A DNA stretch of 64,000 nucleotides, taken from Glutamicibacter sp. B1. GTDB lineage: Bacteria > Actinomycetota > Actinomycetes > Actinomycetales > Micrococcaceae. The translations under genes were made by a program, and so were the position numbers. The stretch is from contig NZ_CP125942.1 of the NCBI RefSeq assembly GCF_039602135.1, positions 3,038,001-3,102,000 of the forward strand, given 5' to 3'. The notes below the pieces were generated by a model that was not told the DNA's origin, searched no databases, and worked only from the letters and a program-made list of their open reading frames with translations. Each line of letters opens with the position of its first letter. The stretch's first letter is position 1. This document shows positions 8,470 to 20,217 of this stretch, one piece after another.

Positions 8470-9461
8470 ACCCCGCGCCAACCCAGCCACAAAGCAACCC
8501 GCTGGAATCCCCGGTACTCCCAAAGCATGAACCTTTGGTCGTAGCCACTCGGGGCGCTGCCGTGGAATCCATCCACTACGGCTCTGCGGTCTTGCTCGAT
8601 GCTCAAGGTGTTGTACGTGCCTCGTTGGGCGATCCCCAAGCCGCCTACTACCCCCGCTCGGCTCTCAAGCCATTGTTCGCGGTAGGCATGCTGCGCGCCG
8701 GACTAGAACTGAACGATCAGCAGCTGGCGCTGGCCTCGGCCAGCCACTCAGGTGCACCGATCCACCAGCAGGTGGCCACCTCCACCCTGGCCGCCGCCAA
8801 CCTGGATGAAACCGCACTACGCAACTCCACCGATCTACCCTATGGCGTGGCCGAACGGGCAGACTTCCTGGCAGCCGGTGGCACCGCGACCCAACTGGCA
8901 CAGAACTGCTCGGGCAAGCATGCCGCCTTAGCTGCACTGAGTGAGCTCAAGGGCTGGGACACCGCCAACTACCTGCAAGACGAGCGTCTGCTGCAGCTGC
9001 TGGCCGACACCGTAGAAGAGTTGACCGGCGAAAAGATCAGCGGGGTGAGCACCGATGGTTGTGGCACCCCGGTCTACCTGATCAGCCTGCACGGCCTCGC
9101 CCGCGGCTTCGCCCGCCTGGCGACCGCTCAACCCGGCACCCCTGAGGCCCGCGTGGCAGCAGCCATGTCCACCTACCCTGAGCTGGTGGCCGGCGAGGGC
9201 CGCGACGTCACCGCGCTGATGCGGGCCATCCCGGGTGCGGTAGCCAAGGACGGATTTGAAGGCATCCAGGCCGTGGCCCTGCCCGATGGCACCGCACTGG
9301 CCGTCAAGATTGCCGACGGCGGCGATCGGGCACGCATGCCAATCACCGTCAAGCTTTTGACAGAGCACCTCGGCGATTCCGCGCCGGCAGCCCTTATCGA
9401 ATTGGCCAGCAGCCCAGCGTTGGGCGGCGGTGCGCCAGTGGGCGTACTGACAGCCCTTTAG
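8466..9461 (+). CDS. L-asparaginase II (thermolabile, Rhizobium etli type)
   Basis: The 331-residue protein belongs to the asparaginase_II family, which is unrelated to the E. coli AnsA/AnsB fold. Family-typical blocks include YPRSALKP near residue 60, SHSGAPIH near 95, NCSGKHAAL near 145 and STDGCGTPVY near 195. It hydrolyses asparagine to aspartate and ammonia, probably in the cytoplasm because no signal peptide is seen. The GTG start overlaps the regulator stop by four bases. The aspartase and permease downstream complete a pathway from asparagine uptake to fumarate. Confidence 0.9.
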   Translation: MNPAPTQPQSNPLESPVLPKHEPLVVATRGAAVESIHYGSAVLLDAQGVVRASLGDPQAAYYPRSALKPLFAVGMLRAGLELNDQQLALASASHSGAPIHQQVATSTLAAANLDETALRNSTDLPYGVAERADFLAAGGTATQLAQNCSGKHAALAALSELKGWDTANYLQDERLLQLLADTVEELTGEKISGVSTDGCGTPVYLISLHGLARGFARLATAQPGTPEARVAAAMSTYPELVAGEGRDVTALMRAIPGAVAKDGFEGIQAVALPDGTALAVKIADGGDRARMPITVKLLTEHLGDSAPAALIELASSPALGGGAPVGVLTAL

Positions 9462-9518
9462 ATTTCAGTTTTCATCAAACAACCACATCAAACAACTACC
9501 TTTGGAGATCAATCCACC

Positions 9519-10934
<1,416 letters not shown>

Positions 10935-10948
10935 ATCCAAGGAATCCT

Positions 10949-12424
10949 ATGGATAATTCCACCCCGCATGCCACAGCGGCACATGTGCCTGACGCCGCGC
11001 TCACTGCCGGCGACAATGATTACCACAAGGGCCTGTCATCACGTCAGATGCAGATGATCGCCATCGGTGGCGCCATCGGTACCGGCCTGTTCATGGGTGC
11101 CGGTGGCCGCTTGGCCGAGGCCGGCCCCGGCATTGTCATCAGCTACGCAGTTTGCGGCTTTTTTGCCTTCTTGATTCTGCGTGCGCTCGGTGAATTGGTC
11201 ATGCACCGCCCATCCACCGGTTCCTTTGTCTCCTACGCTCGCGAGTTTTACGGCGAGAAGGCAGCCTTTGCCACCGGTTGGCTGTACTGGCTGAACTGGG
11301 TGATGACCGCGATCGTAGATATCACCGCGGTGGCCCTCTACATGGGCTTCTTCGGCAAATACGTAGCGTGGATCGACGCGGTGCCACAGTGGATCTGGGC
11401 CTTGCTGGCCCTGGCCGTGGTGCTGACCATGAACCTGATTTCGGTGAAGGCCTTTGGCGAAATGGAGTTCTGGTTCGCGTTGATCAAGGTCGTGGCGCTG
11501 GTCGCCTTCTTGATTATCGGTTGTTACTTCGTCGTCTTCGGCACCCCGGTTGAGGGTCACGAGGTTGGCTTCTCGCTGATCACTGATCACGGTGGGTTGT
11601 TGCCCAATGGGTTGATGCCGGTGCTGGTTCTAATGCAGGGTGTGGTCTTCTCCTACGCGTCCATCGAGCTGATCGGCACCGCTGCCGGTGAAGCGAAGAA
11701 CCCTGAAAAGGTGATGCCGAAGGCTATCAACACCGTCATCATCCGTATTGCCGTGTTCTATGTTGGTTCGCTGGTACTGCTCTCCTTGCTGTTGCCTTAC
11801 AGCGCTTACAGCTCCGGTGAGTCACCGTTTGTGACCTTCTTTGGTTCCATCGGCGTGCAGGGCATGGATGTCATCATGAACCTGGTGGTGCTCACCGCAG
11901 CGCTGTCATCGTTGAACGCTGGTTTGTACTCCACCGGGCGCATCATGCGCTCGATGTCGTTGAACGGCTCGGCTCCACGCTTCGCCGGACGCATGAACAA
12001 GGCTGGCGTTCCTTACGGTGGCATCGTGATCACTGCCGTGGTGGCAGTGCTCGGCGTGATACTGAACGCGGTCGTTCCTGCGGCTGCCTTCGAGATCGTG
12101 TTGAACTTTGCAGCCATTGGCATCATCGCCTCGTGGGGCATGATCGTGCTGTGCCAGATGGCTTTGGTGAAGTCGGCCAAGCGTGGTGAGCAGGAGCGTC
12201 CAAGCTTCCGCATGCCGCTGGCACCGATTTCCGGTTGGGTCACCCTGGCCTTCTTAGTCATGGTGCTCATCATGATGGCCTTCGATAACCCGGTAGGCAC
12301 CTGGACCATCGCGTCCCTGGTCATCATCATCCCGATGATCATCGGCGGCTGGTACCTGTGCCGTGGCCGGATCAATGAGCTGGCTCAGGCTCGCATGAAC
12401 GCGAAGGCCTCGGCGGACCAATAA
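10949..12424 (+). CDS. amino-acid permease (APC family), probably for L-asparagine
   Basis: The 491-residue protein has twelve membrane helices and the APC signature [17 protein letters not shown] near residue 35, close to AnsP/GABA-permease-type carriers. It is the last gene of the asparagine operon, 14 bases after aspA, and is followed by a strong terminator. Uptake of asparagine (or aspartate) by proton symport is the natural role. The N-terminal 30 residues and the C-terminal tail are cytoplasmic. Substrate choice rests on context. Confidence 0.88.
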   Translation: MDNSTPHATAAHVPDAALTAGDNDYHKGLSSRQMQMIAIGGAIGTGLFMGAGGRLAEAGPGIVISYAVCGFFAFLILRALGELVMHRPSTGSFVSYAREFYGEKAAFATGWLYWLNWVMTAIVDITAVALYMGFFGKYVAWIDAVPQWIWALLALAVVLTMNLISVKAFGEMEFWFALIKVVALVAFLIIGCYFVVFGTPVEGHEVGFSLITDHGGLLPNGLMPVLVLMQGVVFSYASIELIGTAAGEAKNPEKVMPKAINTVIIRIAVFYVGSLVLLSLLLPYSAYSSGESPFVTFFGSIGVQGMDVIMNLVVLTAALSSLNAGLYSTGRIMRSMSLNGSAPRFAGRMNKAGVPYGGIVITAVVAVLGVILNAVVPAAAFEIVLNFAAIGIIASWGMIVLCQMALVKSAKRGEQERPSFRMPLAPISGWVTLAFLVMVLIMMAFDNPVGTWTIASLVIIIPMIIGGWYLCRGRINELAQARMNAKASADQ

Positions 12425-12451
12425 ATAGGAATTGATCGCAGACAATCCCAG

Positions 12452-12499
12452 ACCGGCCGGAATCGCAACTTCTTGTTGTGTTTCCGGCCGGTACTTTTT
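12452..12499 (+). terminator. terminator of the asparagine operon
   Basis: The perfect 10-base arms ACCGGCCGGA and TCCGGCCGGT flank a 21-base loop, and a T5 tract follows. It lies 28 bases after the permease stop. Confidence 0.8.
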
Positions 12500-12568
12500 G
12501 ACTTGTCGTCCAACGTAATTTTCGAATTCCAGTAGTTTCACACGCCCATCAGTGGCAAGATATGTGAA

Positions 12569-14626
12569 GTGGAACACTCTAAGCATTCATTTCATAAATT
12601 AGATTCGTACATCTCGATGCCACGGCTCGGTGGTCTAGCGCTATCCCCCGATGGAACGCGCCTGGTCACCACCTTGAGCACCCTCTCAGAAGATGAAACT
12701 AGCTACGACAGTGCGCTGTGGTCCATCGATCCCAAGGGCCAGACCCCAGCACGCAGGCTCACCTTCGGAGAACAGGGAGAATCCCAACCCCAGTTCACTG
12801 CCAGCGGCGACCTGCTGTTCGTCGCCAAACGCTCAAGCAAAGACGACGCGAAGCCCGAAGGTTGGTTACTTCCCGCTCAAGGAGGTGAAGCGCGCCCGAT
12901 CATCTCCCATCCGGCAGGTGTGCAATCCCTCCGCGTCTGCGAGCAGTCCCCGCACACCATTGTCTTGCGCACCAGCGGACACAGTCGCGCCAAGGATCTT
13001 GAAGCCGAAGAAAAACTGCGCACCGCGCGTAAGGACAAGAAGGTCTCGGCAATTCTCCACACCGGATACCCCGTGCGTTTCTGGGACCACGACCTTGGCC
13101 CTTCCACCCCGCATTTCTACGTCGGTTCAATCCCCGAAACCCACGACGCTACCCGCACCGAACTTACGGACCTGACCGTAGGCATTGGCGCCAATCTGGA
13201 AGAATCCGCCTTTGATGTCGCACCCAACGGCGACTTTCTGATCACCGAATGGCAGGTTCTTGAAGGCCGCGCTTCCATGGCCCCGGGCCTAATGCGCATC
13301 GACCTACACACCGGTGCCCAAGATCTGCTGTTAGCCCCGGATGACACCTACGAATACACGCTGGGCAAGATCAGCCCAGACTCCAAAGAACTTGTTTATG
13401 CTCGCTGGCACCGTTCAACCGCGGAAACAGCGCCGGTCTTTGAACTATGGTTGATGCATCTAGCCGATGGCTCCACCCACCAGATCGCTGCCGGATGGGA
13501 CCGGTGGGTCAACGATATTCAATGGGTTCCCAACGGCCGTTCACTGTTGCTCACCGCGGATGACAACGGACATTCTCCGATCTTCCACCTAAGCCTCTAC
13601 AACGACAAGATCACCCGCCTTACTGGCGAAGGCAGCTTCACCGATGTCACCATCAGTAGTGATTCACGCACCGCCTACGCACTGCGCTCAAGCTACCTGT
13701 ACCCAGCTGAACCGGTGGCGGTCAACCTGACTCATGTGCACGAACTCGAAGCTGGAGACTACAGCGAGCTGACCGAACTGCTCTCCCCGACAGAGCGCCC
13801 AGAGCTGCCCGGAACCCTCACCGAAGTGAGCACCACTGCAGAAGATGGTTCCACAGTCCGGGCTTGGCTAGCCTTACCAGAATCGGCATCGGACCAGAAC
13901 AAGGCACCATTGTTGCTGTGGATCCACGGCGGACCGCTAGGATCCTGGAACGCTTGGAGCTGGCGTTGGAGCCCATGGCTATTAGTTGCCCAAGGCTATG
14001 CGGTCCTCTTACCTGACCCCGCCCTCTCAACCGGCTACGGTCAGGACTTCATCCAGCGTGGCTGGGGACGCTGGGGCCAAGAACCGTTTACTGATCTCAT
14101 GTCCATCACCGATGCGACCGAAGCCCGTGATGACATCGATGAAACCCGCACTGCAGCGATGGGTGGATCCTTCGGTGGGTACATGGCCAACTGGGTGGCG
14201 GGACATACCGACCGCTTCAAGGCTATTGTCACCCACGCCAGTTTGTGGGCTTTAGAAGGCTTTGGCAAAACCACGGATGCAGCCTTCTACTGGACTCGCG
14301 AAATGAGCCCCGAAATGCGTGAGGCAAATTCGCCACATCATTCGATAGGCAATATCGTCACTCCGATGCTGGTCATCCACGGGGATAAAGACTACCGTGT
14401 GCCTATCGGAGAAGGACTGCGCCTGTGGTACGAACTGCTCGCCGATTCCGGTTTGCCGCAGAAGGAAGACGGCAGCACCGAACACCAGTTCTTGTACTTC
14501 CCGGATGAGAACCACTGGATTCTCAGCCCGCAGCACGCGAAGATCTGGTACCAAGTGGTCACCGAGTTCCTCTCCCAGAAGGTCCTCGGCAACGCTCCAG
14601 AAGAGTTGCCGGAGCTTCTGGGCTAA
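12569..14626 (+). CDS. S9-family prolyl oligopeptidase-like serine peptidase
   Basis: The 685-residue protein has an N-terminal beta-propeller region (about 1-400) and a C-terminal alpha/beta-hydrolase domain. The catalytic triad is Ser534 in GGSFGGYM, Asp608 in HGDKDYRVP and His649 in PDENHW. It resembles dipeptidyl-peptidase or acylaminoacyl-peptidase types, which trim small peptides in the cytoplasm; no signal peptide is seen. The GTG start gives VEHSKHSFHKLDSYISMPRL. The gene is monocistronic between two terminators. The exact peptide specificity is not readable. Confidence 0.88.
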   Translation: MEHSKHSFHKLDSYISMPRLGGLALSPDGTRLVTTLSTLSEDETSYDSALWSIDPKGQTPARRLTFGEQGESQPQFTASGDLLFVAKRSSKDDAKPEGWLLPAQGGEARPIISHPAGVQSLRVCEQSPHTIVLRTSGHSRAKDLEAEEKLRTARKDKKVSAILHTGYPVRFWDHDLGPSTPHFYVGSIPETHDATRTELTDLTVGIGANLEESAFDVAPNGDFLITEWQVLEGRASMAPGLMRIDLHTGAQDLLLAPDDTYEYTLGKISPDSKELVYARWHRSTAETAPVFELWLMHLADGSTHQIAAGWDRWVNDIQWVPNGRSLLLTADDNGHSPIFHLSLYNDKITRLTGEGSFTDVTISSDSRTAYALRSSYLYPAEPVAVNLTHVHELEAGDYSELTELLSPTERPELPGTLTEVSTTAEDGSTVRAWLALPESASDQNKAPLLLWIHGGPLGSWNAWSWRWSPWLLVAQGYAVLLPDPALSTGYGQDFIQRGWGRWGQEPFTDLMSITDATEARDDIDETRTAAMGGSFGGYMANWVAGHTDRFKAIVTHASLWALEGFGKTTDAAFYWTREMSPEMREANSPHHSIGNIVTPMLVIHGDKDYRVPIGEGLRLWYELLADSGLPQKEDGSTEHQFLYFPDENHWILSPQHAKIWYQVVTEFLSQKVLGNAPEELPELLG

Positions 14627-14642
14627 GTAAAGACAACCAGCT

Positions 14643-14680
14643 AAGTTGCCGGGACGAGGTTATTGTTCTCCCGGCAACTT
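14643..14680. terminator. shared terminator hairpin between convergent genes
   Basis: The 12-base arms AAGTTGCCGGGA and TCCCGGCAACTT are perfect. The hairpin overlaps the last codons of the minus-strand gene. A weak T-rich stretch follows only on the minus strand. Confidence 0.55.
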
Positions 14681-17236
14681 CACTGGCTTCGGGGCATCCC
14701 CGCCAGCCCCACGACTGGCAAGCACCAAGTCCTTGGCGCGCTTAGCTACATCCGCATCACGTTCATCGAGCAATGCCACCAGCCGTTGCAAATGCGCAGT
14801 GCGCGCACCAAAATCGGAACTCAATCGCTGGGACAGACTCATCGTGGACAGTTCCTCAGCTTCACGCCACGCCATCATCAGCGCACGTTCAAACAGGCGC
14901 TGCCCAGCTTCATCTGCACGCCCGGACTCGGAAGCTCCCAACACGGCCACCGCATTGATCTGCGAATCCTCCAGCCCCAGTGCCAACTGTTCCAATTGTC
15001 GCCGGGCCTGGCCCAGCGCCCGAGAACCACGCGAGAATCGGTTCAAACGCAAACTTGCGCCCAGCAGGTACTTGATGAGTTGGACGAGATTCAGCACGGT
15101 GAAGAAGAACATGAACGTAAGGATCCAGAACAGCAATGCCGCGTTGTAATCCGGCTCTTCGTACCCGGCGCGCTTGAGTACCGTCGCGAAATCTTCGGCA
15201 GCCTTAGCCACTTCCATCGAAGGGTAGGAAGATTCAAAAATGCTGCCATACTCCCAACCAGTGGTTGATCCCCACGAGGCTTTCCCACTGATGACAGCGC
15301 CCGAAATAAGTCCCGGCATAATGCCCTGACCTTCATCGGTAATCAGCAACGGAATAATCGTCAGATCTTCAGGAAGTTCCGCGCTGTCCGGATCTAAGCG
15401 GTCCTTATATTCGTTCTTGATGCGCCAAATCGTTTGCTGCACACTTTGTGGAGTCGATTCTCGGAATTCTGAGCCTTCTCGGTTCTGCAGTTCTAGGTAG
15501 GATTCCGCATCGCGAACGGCAACCAGCAGGTGCTGTTCAACGTCAAAATCTTCTTCCATATAGCGGCGAATTTCGGACTCATCAACCAAGCCAGACTTGT
15601 CATCTATCTCCAAGATCATGCCCTGGCCGGACCCATCATAGGTAGCTCGAGGTTTCTTCGTCACCGAGGAGACAATGATCCCGGAGGCAATTAGGCTGGC
15701 ACACAGTAACACCGCTAACAGACCAATAATTTTGATCCGACCTAGCTTGCCCGGTTCGTCGTTTCCCGCAGCGCGAGTGCCAAAAATCTTGGCCCAAAAC
15801 TGCGTGTCCACCGGTGCTTTCTTTACCGCTGGCGGTTGCTTCTGGTCAGTTTCGAGCGTGTCACCAAGTATCGAACGAGCCATGGAGTTGGCCACGTGCA
15901 ATTGATACAACGCACCCTTTTGCGACAATGGTGGCAGCCCTAGGGAAGAACGCAATTGGTTATGTTCCGCTGTCACCTCAGGGATGGGCGGGCGCTTGCC
16001 GTGCGGGTAACGACGCAATTCACGAATCACCCGCGCGGTGATATCCGCCAATTGTTTTTCGGCGCTGCTCCACGTCTGAACGGCATTGGCCTGTTTCGAT
16101 TCGCCTTGGGCGGCATCCAATAGGCTTCCCAATGCGCGACGAAGCTCAGCTAGATCTGCCCCCGATACCATCCGGCCCGGTGCGTCTTCGAGGCGAATGA
16201 GCAGTTCAGTAGCTGCGTCATTGATCGGGCTACTGAGCTTGTCGAAGGTGGACCCGGTGCCAACAAGTTTCGCATGCACTGATCCGGCACCCATGAGGCT
16301 GTCAGCTAGTGAAGTCAGCTTACGGGCAGTGGCTTCAAAAGCTGTCAGTTGCTTCCCGGTGTTCTTGCTCAAGCACCGCTGGCGATCAAATAAGTCACTG
16401 ACCAAGGGATCTTCCACGCGAGCGGCTGCGAGCGAAAGCCGTTGCAGTTCAGTCCAAGCCTTGGTGAATCCCTCGGGACGCTTGGATTTTTCGGTGGCGG
16501 TATACGTTGCTTCCAACGCCTCCAAGTCCAGGACTACGCGGGCTAACTTACGCTGAGCCACGACCAAACGACGATGCCGAGACTCCCACCGGGAACGGAA
16601 ACGCAGGGCCGAAGCAAGGAAAGCAGCGGTCAGCATAGCGCTCAGGGCCACCACGGAGAACCAGAACATCACCGAACTGGTCACCGTTTTATCCAGCACC
16701 ACAGATGCTGTTTGCGCAGCGGCGACCACTGCCTTGGCACCGTGTCCTACAGACACATTTTTGATGAAGGCATGCTCTATGCCGAAACGTAGATCAGTAT
16801 GCTCTTCTTTGCTACTGGTGAGGTTTTCGGCCAACCCGACCCCACTAAAACGCTCTTGAACGTCTTGGATATTCGGATCAAGGTTGTCCAACTTGGAGGA
16901 GATGATGATCTGCCCATCGGGTACCTGGCCGCGTAGCAGCTCGTCCCCAGTGAGCCAACGATCTTCGAGGATCACGGTGAGCGGTTGCGAAGAACGTACC
17001 GGATGCTCTGCCAGTTCAGCATCAACGCGTTCTTGAGTGATATTGAAGTTTTGCTTCCCCTGGATAAGAACTTTCACTTCATAGGGTTTTGGAACGCTGG
17101 CCGCATGCACAGCGAACACCGCGCGGATGCCAAGAAGGGTAGTGACCACGGCCAGGACAAGGGCAACAAAAGCCGTCCAATGAATGGGGCGGCGCAAGCG
17201 TCGGCCCGTCGAGTCGTGCATTATCCGCAGCGCCAT
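14660..17236 (-). CDS. large membrane protein with duplicated TM-ectodomain-TM-helical module
   Basis: I do not recognise this 858-residue protein by name. It has membrane segments near residues 20-45, 188-212, 498-522 and 697-722. Between the first and second, and between the third and fourth, are probable extracytoplasmic domains of about 145-175 residues. After each pair comes a long charged helical stretch, probably cytoplasmic and coiled-coil-like (about 215-470 and 725-850). The arrangement thus repeats twice within one chain. The start codon overlaps the stop of the upstream gene (TAATG), and that gene has one copy of the same layout, so the two are likely partners. A TPM/DUF5129-like relationship is possible. 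The function is unknown. Confidence 0.75.
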   Translation of the reverse strand: MALRIMHDSTGRRLRRPIHWTAFVALVLAVVTTLLGIRAVFAVHAASVPKPYEVKVLIQGKQNFNITQERVDAELAEHPVRSSQPLTVILEDRWLTGDELLRGQVPDGQIIISSKLDNLDPNIQDVQERFSGVGLAENLTSSKEEHTDLRFGIEHAFIKNVSVGHGAKAVVAAAQTASVVLDKTVTSSVMFWFSVVALSAMLTAAFLASALRFRSRWESRHRRLVVAQRKLARVVLDLEALEATYTATEKSKRPEGFTKAWTELQRLSLAAARVEDPLVSDLFDRQRCLSKNTGKQLTAFEATARKLTSLADSLMGAGSVHAKLVGTGSTFDKLSSPINDAATELLIRLEDAPGRMVSGADLAELRRALGSLLDAAQGESKQANAVQTWSSAEKQLADITARVIRELRRYPHGKRPPIPEVTAEHNQLRSSLGLPPLSQKGALYQLHVANSMARSILGDTLETDQKQPPAVKKAPVDTQFWAKIFGTRAAGNDEPGKLGRIKIIGLLAVLLCASLIASGIIVSSVTKKPRATYDGSGQGMILEIDDKSGLVDESEIRRYMEEDFDVEQHLLVAVRDAESYLELQNREGSEFRESTPQSVQQTIWRIKNEYKDRLDPDSAELPEDLTIIPLLITDEGQGIMPGLISGAVISGKASWGSTTGWEYGSIFESSYPSMEVAKAAEDFATVLKRAGYEEPDYNAALLFWILTFMFFFTVLNLVQLIKYLLGASLRLNRFSRGSRALGQARRQLEQLALGLEDSQINAVAVLGASESGRADEAGQRLFERALMMAWREAEELSTMSLSQRLSSDFGARTAHLQRLVALLDERDADVAKRAKDLVLASRGAGGDAPKPVKLPGEQ

Positions 17237-18738
17237 TAGTTCTTCCCGCTTTCCGGGGCGAAGGTTCGGAGCACCGAAAGTGGGTCATTGGGTTTAGCAC
17301 CAGCGGCTGGCAAGAACGCAGCCAATTGGGCTTGTAGCTTCGCATCTAGTTTCACCCGCGCCTTGCCAGTCTGTGTCAGTGCGCCATCAATGAGTGAATC
17401 TAACTCTTCACGTAGCACCCACAGCTCTTCCAATAGCTCACTGGCTTGCCCTGAATCAGGATTTGATTTGGTGCGTTGACGCAACTGGTCCAGCGCATCG
17501 GTGTGGGTCACCAGTACGGTACGAATACGCGGGGAAACTTCTAATTGCGAAGCTCCGTCCAAGTCAAGGAACTGCACCAACAATTCCAATCCACCGCGGT
17601 GCTGCTCCATGATCTGGTTCCACGACTTCACGGAATTGTTCTGAGTACCGCTCAACGCACGACTCAGCTCAACCGCCCGACGCAACAGAGCAAGATGTTC
17701 AGCTTCTTGCTCAAGGCGTTGCGCCTGTGCCTGCGAAATATGCGGCTCATCTGCGCTCAAGATGAGAGTGTCCTCGGCTCCATCGTGCTCAGCAAGGACC
17801 CGCTCCTTTTCCAACTGAATCTCTTGTAGCGCCCTGGAACTCTGGTACTTTTCTGCTACCCCGAATCTATTCGTGGGGATGCGACGAAGTGCGTTGAGAT
17901 CCTGGCGAATCGTCGATTCCCAGCCTTCGGCCTGATTGGTGCGCTTTTGTGCCGCGACCTGTTGCGACAGTCGACGCTTTTGCCGGAGTGCGAAAAATAC
18001 GATCACCGCAACAATCAACACCAGCACACCCACAACGATGCTGATGACGATCTTCTTGTCCATTGGCGTGCGCAGATTATCGGTGGCGGAGACCGCCACG
18101 GCGCTGATTCCTGAGGTGTAGTTTCCGGCAACAAAGTCCGTTGCGCCAGCCTCTAGGATCCGATCTTTGCTCCCAGTTTCGGTTTCTTTTACGTTGCGTC
18201 CGGGATCCACATAGACTTCAGTCTCTCCCCCTACGGTTTCGGGGAGCATCACGCCGATGGCAATCCATCCTTCACCGACGTATCCCTTGGTTTTTCCGTT
18301 CTCCAGCCAGTCATCGCTCATGGCGTCGCTGTCACCAAACAGCAGCATGCCACGCACCAGCTGGCTAGCGCCCTTGAGATTATTGGGCTTCTTGTCGACG
18401 CCGAGAAGTATTTTTGCGTTTTGCCCGTCCACTGCTTCACGGACCGCGTCCATGATCTTTTGTGAATCTATGTCATCAATAGCGGCGTCGGAGACAGCTA
18501 AATAGAATTTTCCTTCTTGGGAAGTCACCGAAGGAATCAAGATGCTGTCTTGATCTTCTGATTCGCCACTGGGCGAAGCTGAAGGATATACCGGTTCTTG
18601 AGATTCAGCAGAAGGCGCCAAGAGCGCGCCCTGTGCTGGATCACCCGCCAAACCAAGGCTCATGGTTCCAGCGAGTGCCACGGCGCCAGCCATCAAAACT
18701 ACGCGGCGAAGTGATGGACCAAGGCTGCTGAAAATCAT
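17236..18738 (-). CDS. secreted-domain membrane protein, single-module relative of the next gene
   Basis: The 500-residue protein starts with a signal-peptide-like hydrophobic segment (residues 12-38) and a Ser/Pro/Glu-rich linker. An extracytoplasmic domain of about 160 residues (KFYLAVSDAAIDDIDSQKIM onward) has a TPM-like feel. One membrane helix follows near residues 228-255, then about 240 residues of charged helices. It is the first gene of a two-gene unit, coupled to the 858-residue membrane protein by TAATG. No enzyme motif is seen. A cell-envelope or stress role would be a guess. Confidence 0.72.
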   Translation of the reverse strand: MIFSSLGPSLRRVVLMAGAVALAGTMSLGLAGDPAQGALLAPSAESQEPVYPSASPSGESEDQDSILIPSVTSQEGKFYLAVSDAAIDDIDSQKIMDAVREAVDGQNAKILLGVDKKPNNLKGASQLVRGMLLFGDSDAMSDDWLENGKTKGYVGEGWIAIGVMLPETVGGETEVYVDPGRNVKETETGSKDRILEAGATDFVAGNYTSGISAVAVSATDNLRTPMDKKIVISIVVGVLVLIVAVIVFFALRQKRRLSQQVAAQKRTNQAEGWESTIRQDLNALRRIPTNRFGVAEKYQSSRALQEIQLEKERVLAEHDGAEDTLILSADEPHISQAQAQRLEQEAEHLALLRRAVELSRALSGTQNNSVKSWNQIMEQHRGGLELLVQFLDLDGASQLEVSPRIRTVLVTHTDALDQLRQRTKSNPDSGQASELLEELWVLREELDSLIDGALTQTGKARVKLDAKLQAQLAAFLPAAGAKPNDPLSVLRTFAPESGKN

Positions 18739-18786
18739 GGAACCTACTGTATCAACACAGTGTTGATTAACTATCGCGCCTCGGCA

Positions 18787-19722
18787 TCAGCAACTCTCGA
18801 TCGGTAGTAGCGTCCATTCACTGCCAATTTTGCCTAATTTATCAGGGTTCGAGACCTGCAATATCCGTTGGATTGCCCCGCCAGACATGTCAATGACGAG
18901 CACGTCGTCTCGGCCGTCCCTAGCAAAAAGCAAAGCCGGTTCGCCGTTAACCTGGCCGATAAATACCTGCCGGTCCGGGTTCTTACGCTCCACGCCAATC
19001 ATGAATCGAGCAATACGTTGTGCGCCATAAACCGGATTAAGTGCGGCACGAACCTTACCTCCACCGTCGGAGTACAGCACCGAATCTTGGGCCAGCAAGC
19101 TGACGACTGCGTCCAGGTCAGCACGATGTATGGCCTGAACAATCTGCGTCAGAATCGACGAAACACTCGATACATCATGCTGTGGATTCTGGGCCTGGCG
19201 TAGCTTTTTAGCCGCACGACTCAGTAGTTGCCGTACCGCAGCAGGTGAGGTTTCAAGTACTGGCGCGATTTCGGTGGCTGAATAACCTAACGCATGATGC
19301 AGTACATACGCGGCACGTGCCGGGGCCGAAAGCTCTTCGAGTAGTAGTAGGACTCCGAGTCGCAGCATCGCATCATTAACCGCCGAATCTTCGGGCAGTG
19401 TCCGTTGATCCACCGGTTCAGGCAACCAGGAACCAACATATTCGGTGCGTTGATGCTGTGCTGAGCGCAGTACATCAATAGAGCGACGCGTCGTTAGCGT
19501 GGTCAGATACCCAGGCCAATTCTGCACGTTGGCAACCTGATGGGGCTCAAGTTTGACGACTTGCTCGCCTACTGCGGCAACCACGTCTTCGGCTTGAGCC
19601 CACACGCCAAGCATGTTGTAGGCCAGCATCGTCAGCCGGGGCTTGGCCTCAAGCCACTGCTCCAACGCACTGCCCGTTTCTGGTTCGTCCACGCGCCCGA
19701 TCGTATCAGCAGCGTGTGGCAT
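18787..19722 (-). CDS. ECF41-family RNA polymerase sigma factor with C-terminal SnoaL-like domain
   Basis: The 311-residue protein has sigma region 2 (about 25-95), region 4 (about 115-180) and a fused C-terminal domain of about 125 residues. Three motifs that define ECF41 are present: WLPEP at 99-103 in the linker, DGGGK at 219-223 and NPDKL at 292-296. In this family the C-terminal domain replaces an anti-sigma factor and tunes activity. The start overlaps the stop of the carboxymuconolactone-decarboxylase gene (TAATG), the standard ECF41 gene pair, and an ECF41-like promoter lies upstream. The signal is unknown. Confidence 0.93.
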   Translation of the reverse strand: MPHAADTIGRVDEPETGSALEQWLEAKPRLTMLAYNMLGVWAQAEDVVAAVGEQVVKLEPHQVANVQNWPGYLTTLTTRRSIDVLRSAQHQRTEYVGSWLPEPVDQRTLPEDSAVNDAMLRLGVLLLLEELSAPARAAYVLHHALGYSATEIAPVLETSPAAVRQLLSRAAKKLRQAQNPQHDVSSVSSILTQIVQAIHRADLDAVVSLLAQDSVLYSDGGGKVRAALNPVYGAQRIARFMIGVERKNPDRQVFIGQVNGEPALLFARDGRDDVLVIDMSGGAIQRILQVSNPDKLGKIGSEWTLLPIESC

Positions 19723-20162
19723 TACCCGCGTACTGGTGGTTCAAGCTGAGTGGTGATGGCAATGCGGTTCCAGACGTTGATGGTGGCAATGGCCAAGATC
19801 AGGTTTCCGACTTCTTCTTCGCTGAATTCTTCGGCCGCGTCGTTGAATACCTCATCGCTAACCCCGCGCGCGGCATCCAGTCGCGTCACTTCATCGGTCA
19901 GCCGCAGGGCAGCACGTTCCGCATCGCTGAACAGTGGAGAATCGTTGTAGGCAGCCACTGCGAAGAGCTTGGCGGCTGGGATGCCCATTTTCATCGCGTC
20001 ATGCGAATGCATGTCGGTACAGAAAGAGCATCCATTGAGGATCGAAGCACGTAGTTTGACCAGCTCGTAGAGTTCTTTAGGCACCGAAGAACTGGCGTAG
20101 GCTTCCAGTCCTAAGACTGCTGCGTAGCCCTTCTTGTGGGTCTTGCTCAAGTTCATGCGCAT
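19722..20162 (-). CDS. carboxymuconolactone decarboxylase-family protein (AhpD-like), ECF41 partner
   Basis: From the ATG at 20162, preceded by AGGGGAG at a good distance, the protein has 146 residues. The AhpD-type redox centre is C45-S-F-C48 followed by His52 (NGCSFCTDMHSH), which suggests peroxidase or disulfide chemistry rather than true decarboxylation. A frame open further upstream would add 16 residues but passes through the ribosome-binding site. This gene is the typical target and neighbour of ECF41 sigma factors and is the first gene of the pair. Its actual substrate is not known for the family. Confidence 0.9.
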   Translation of the reverse strand: MRMNLSKTHKKGYAAVLGLEAYASSSVPKELYELVKLRASILNGCSFCTDMHSHDAMKMGIPAAKLFAVAAYNDSPLFSDAERAALRLTDEVTRLDAARGVSDEVFNDAAEEFSEEEVGNLILAIATINVWNRIAITTQLEPPVRG

Positions 20163-20217
20163 AACATCGCTCCCCTGTTGTTGAAGTTCAAGGCACGTTT
20201 GTGCCCTCACTTAGTAC

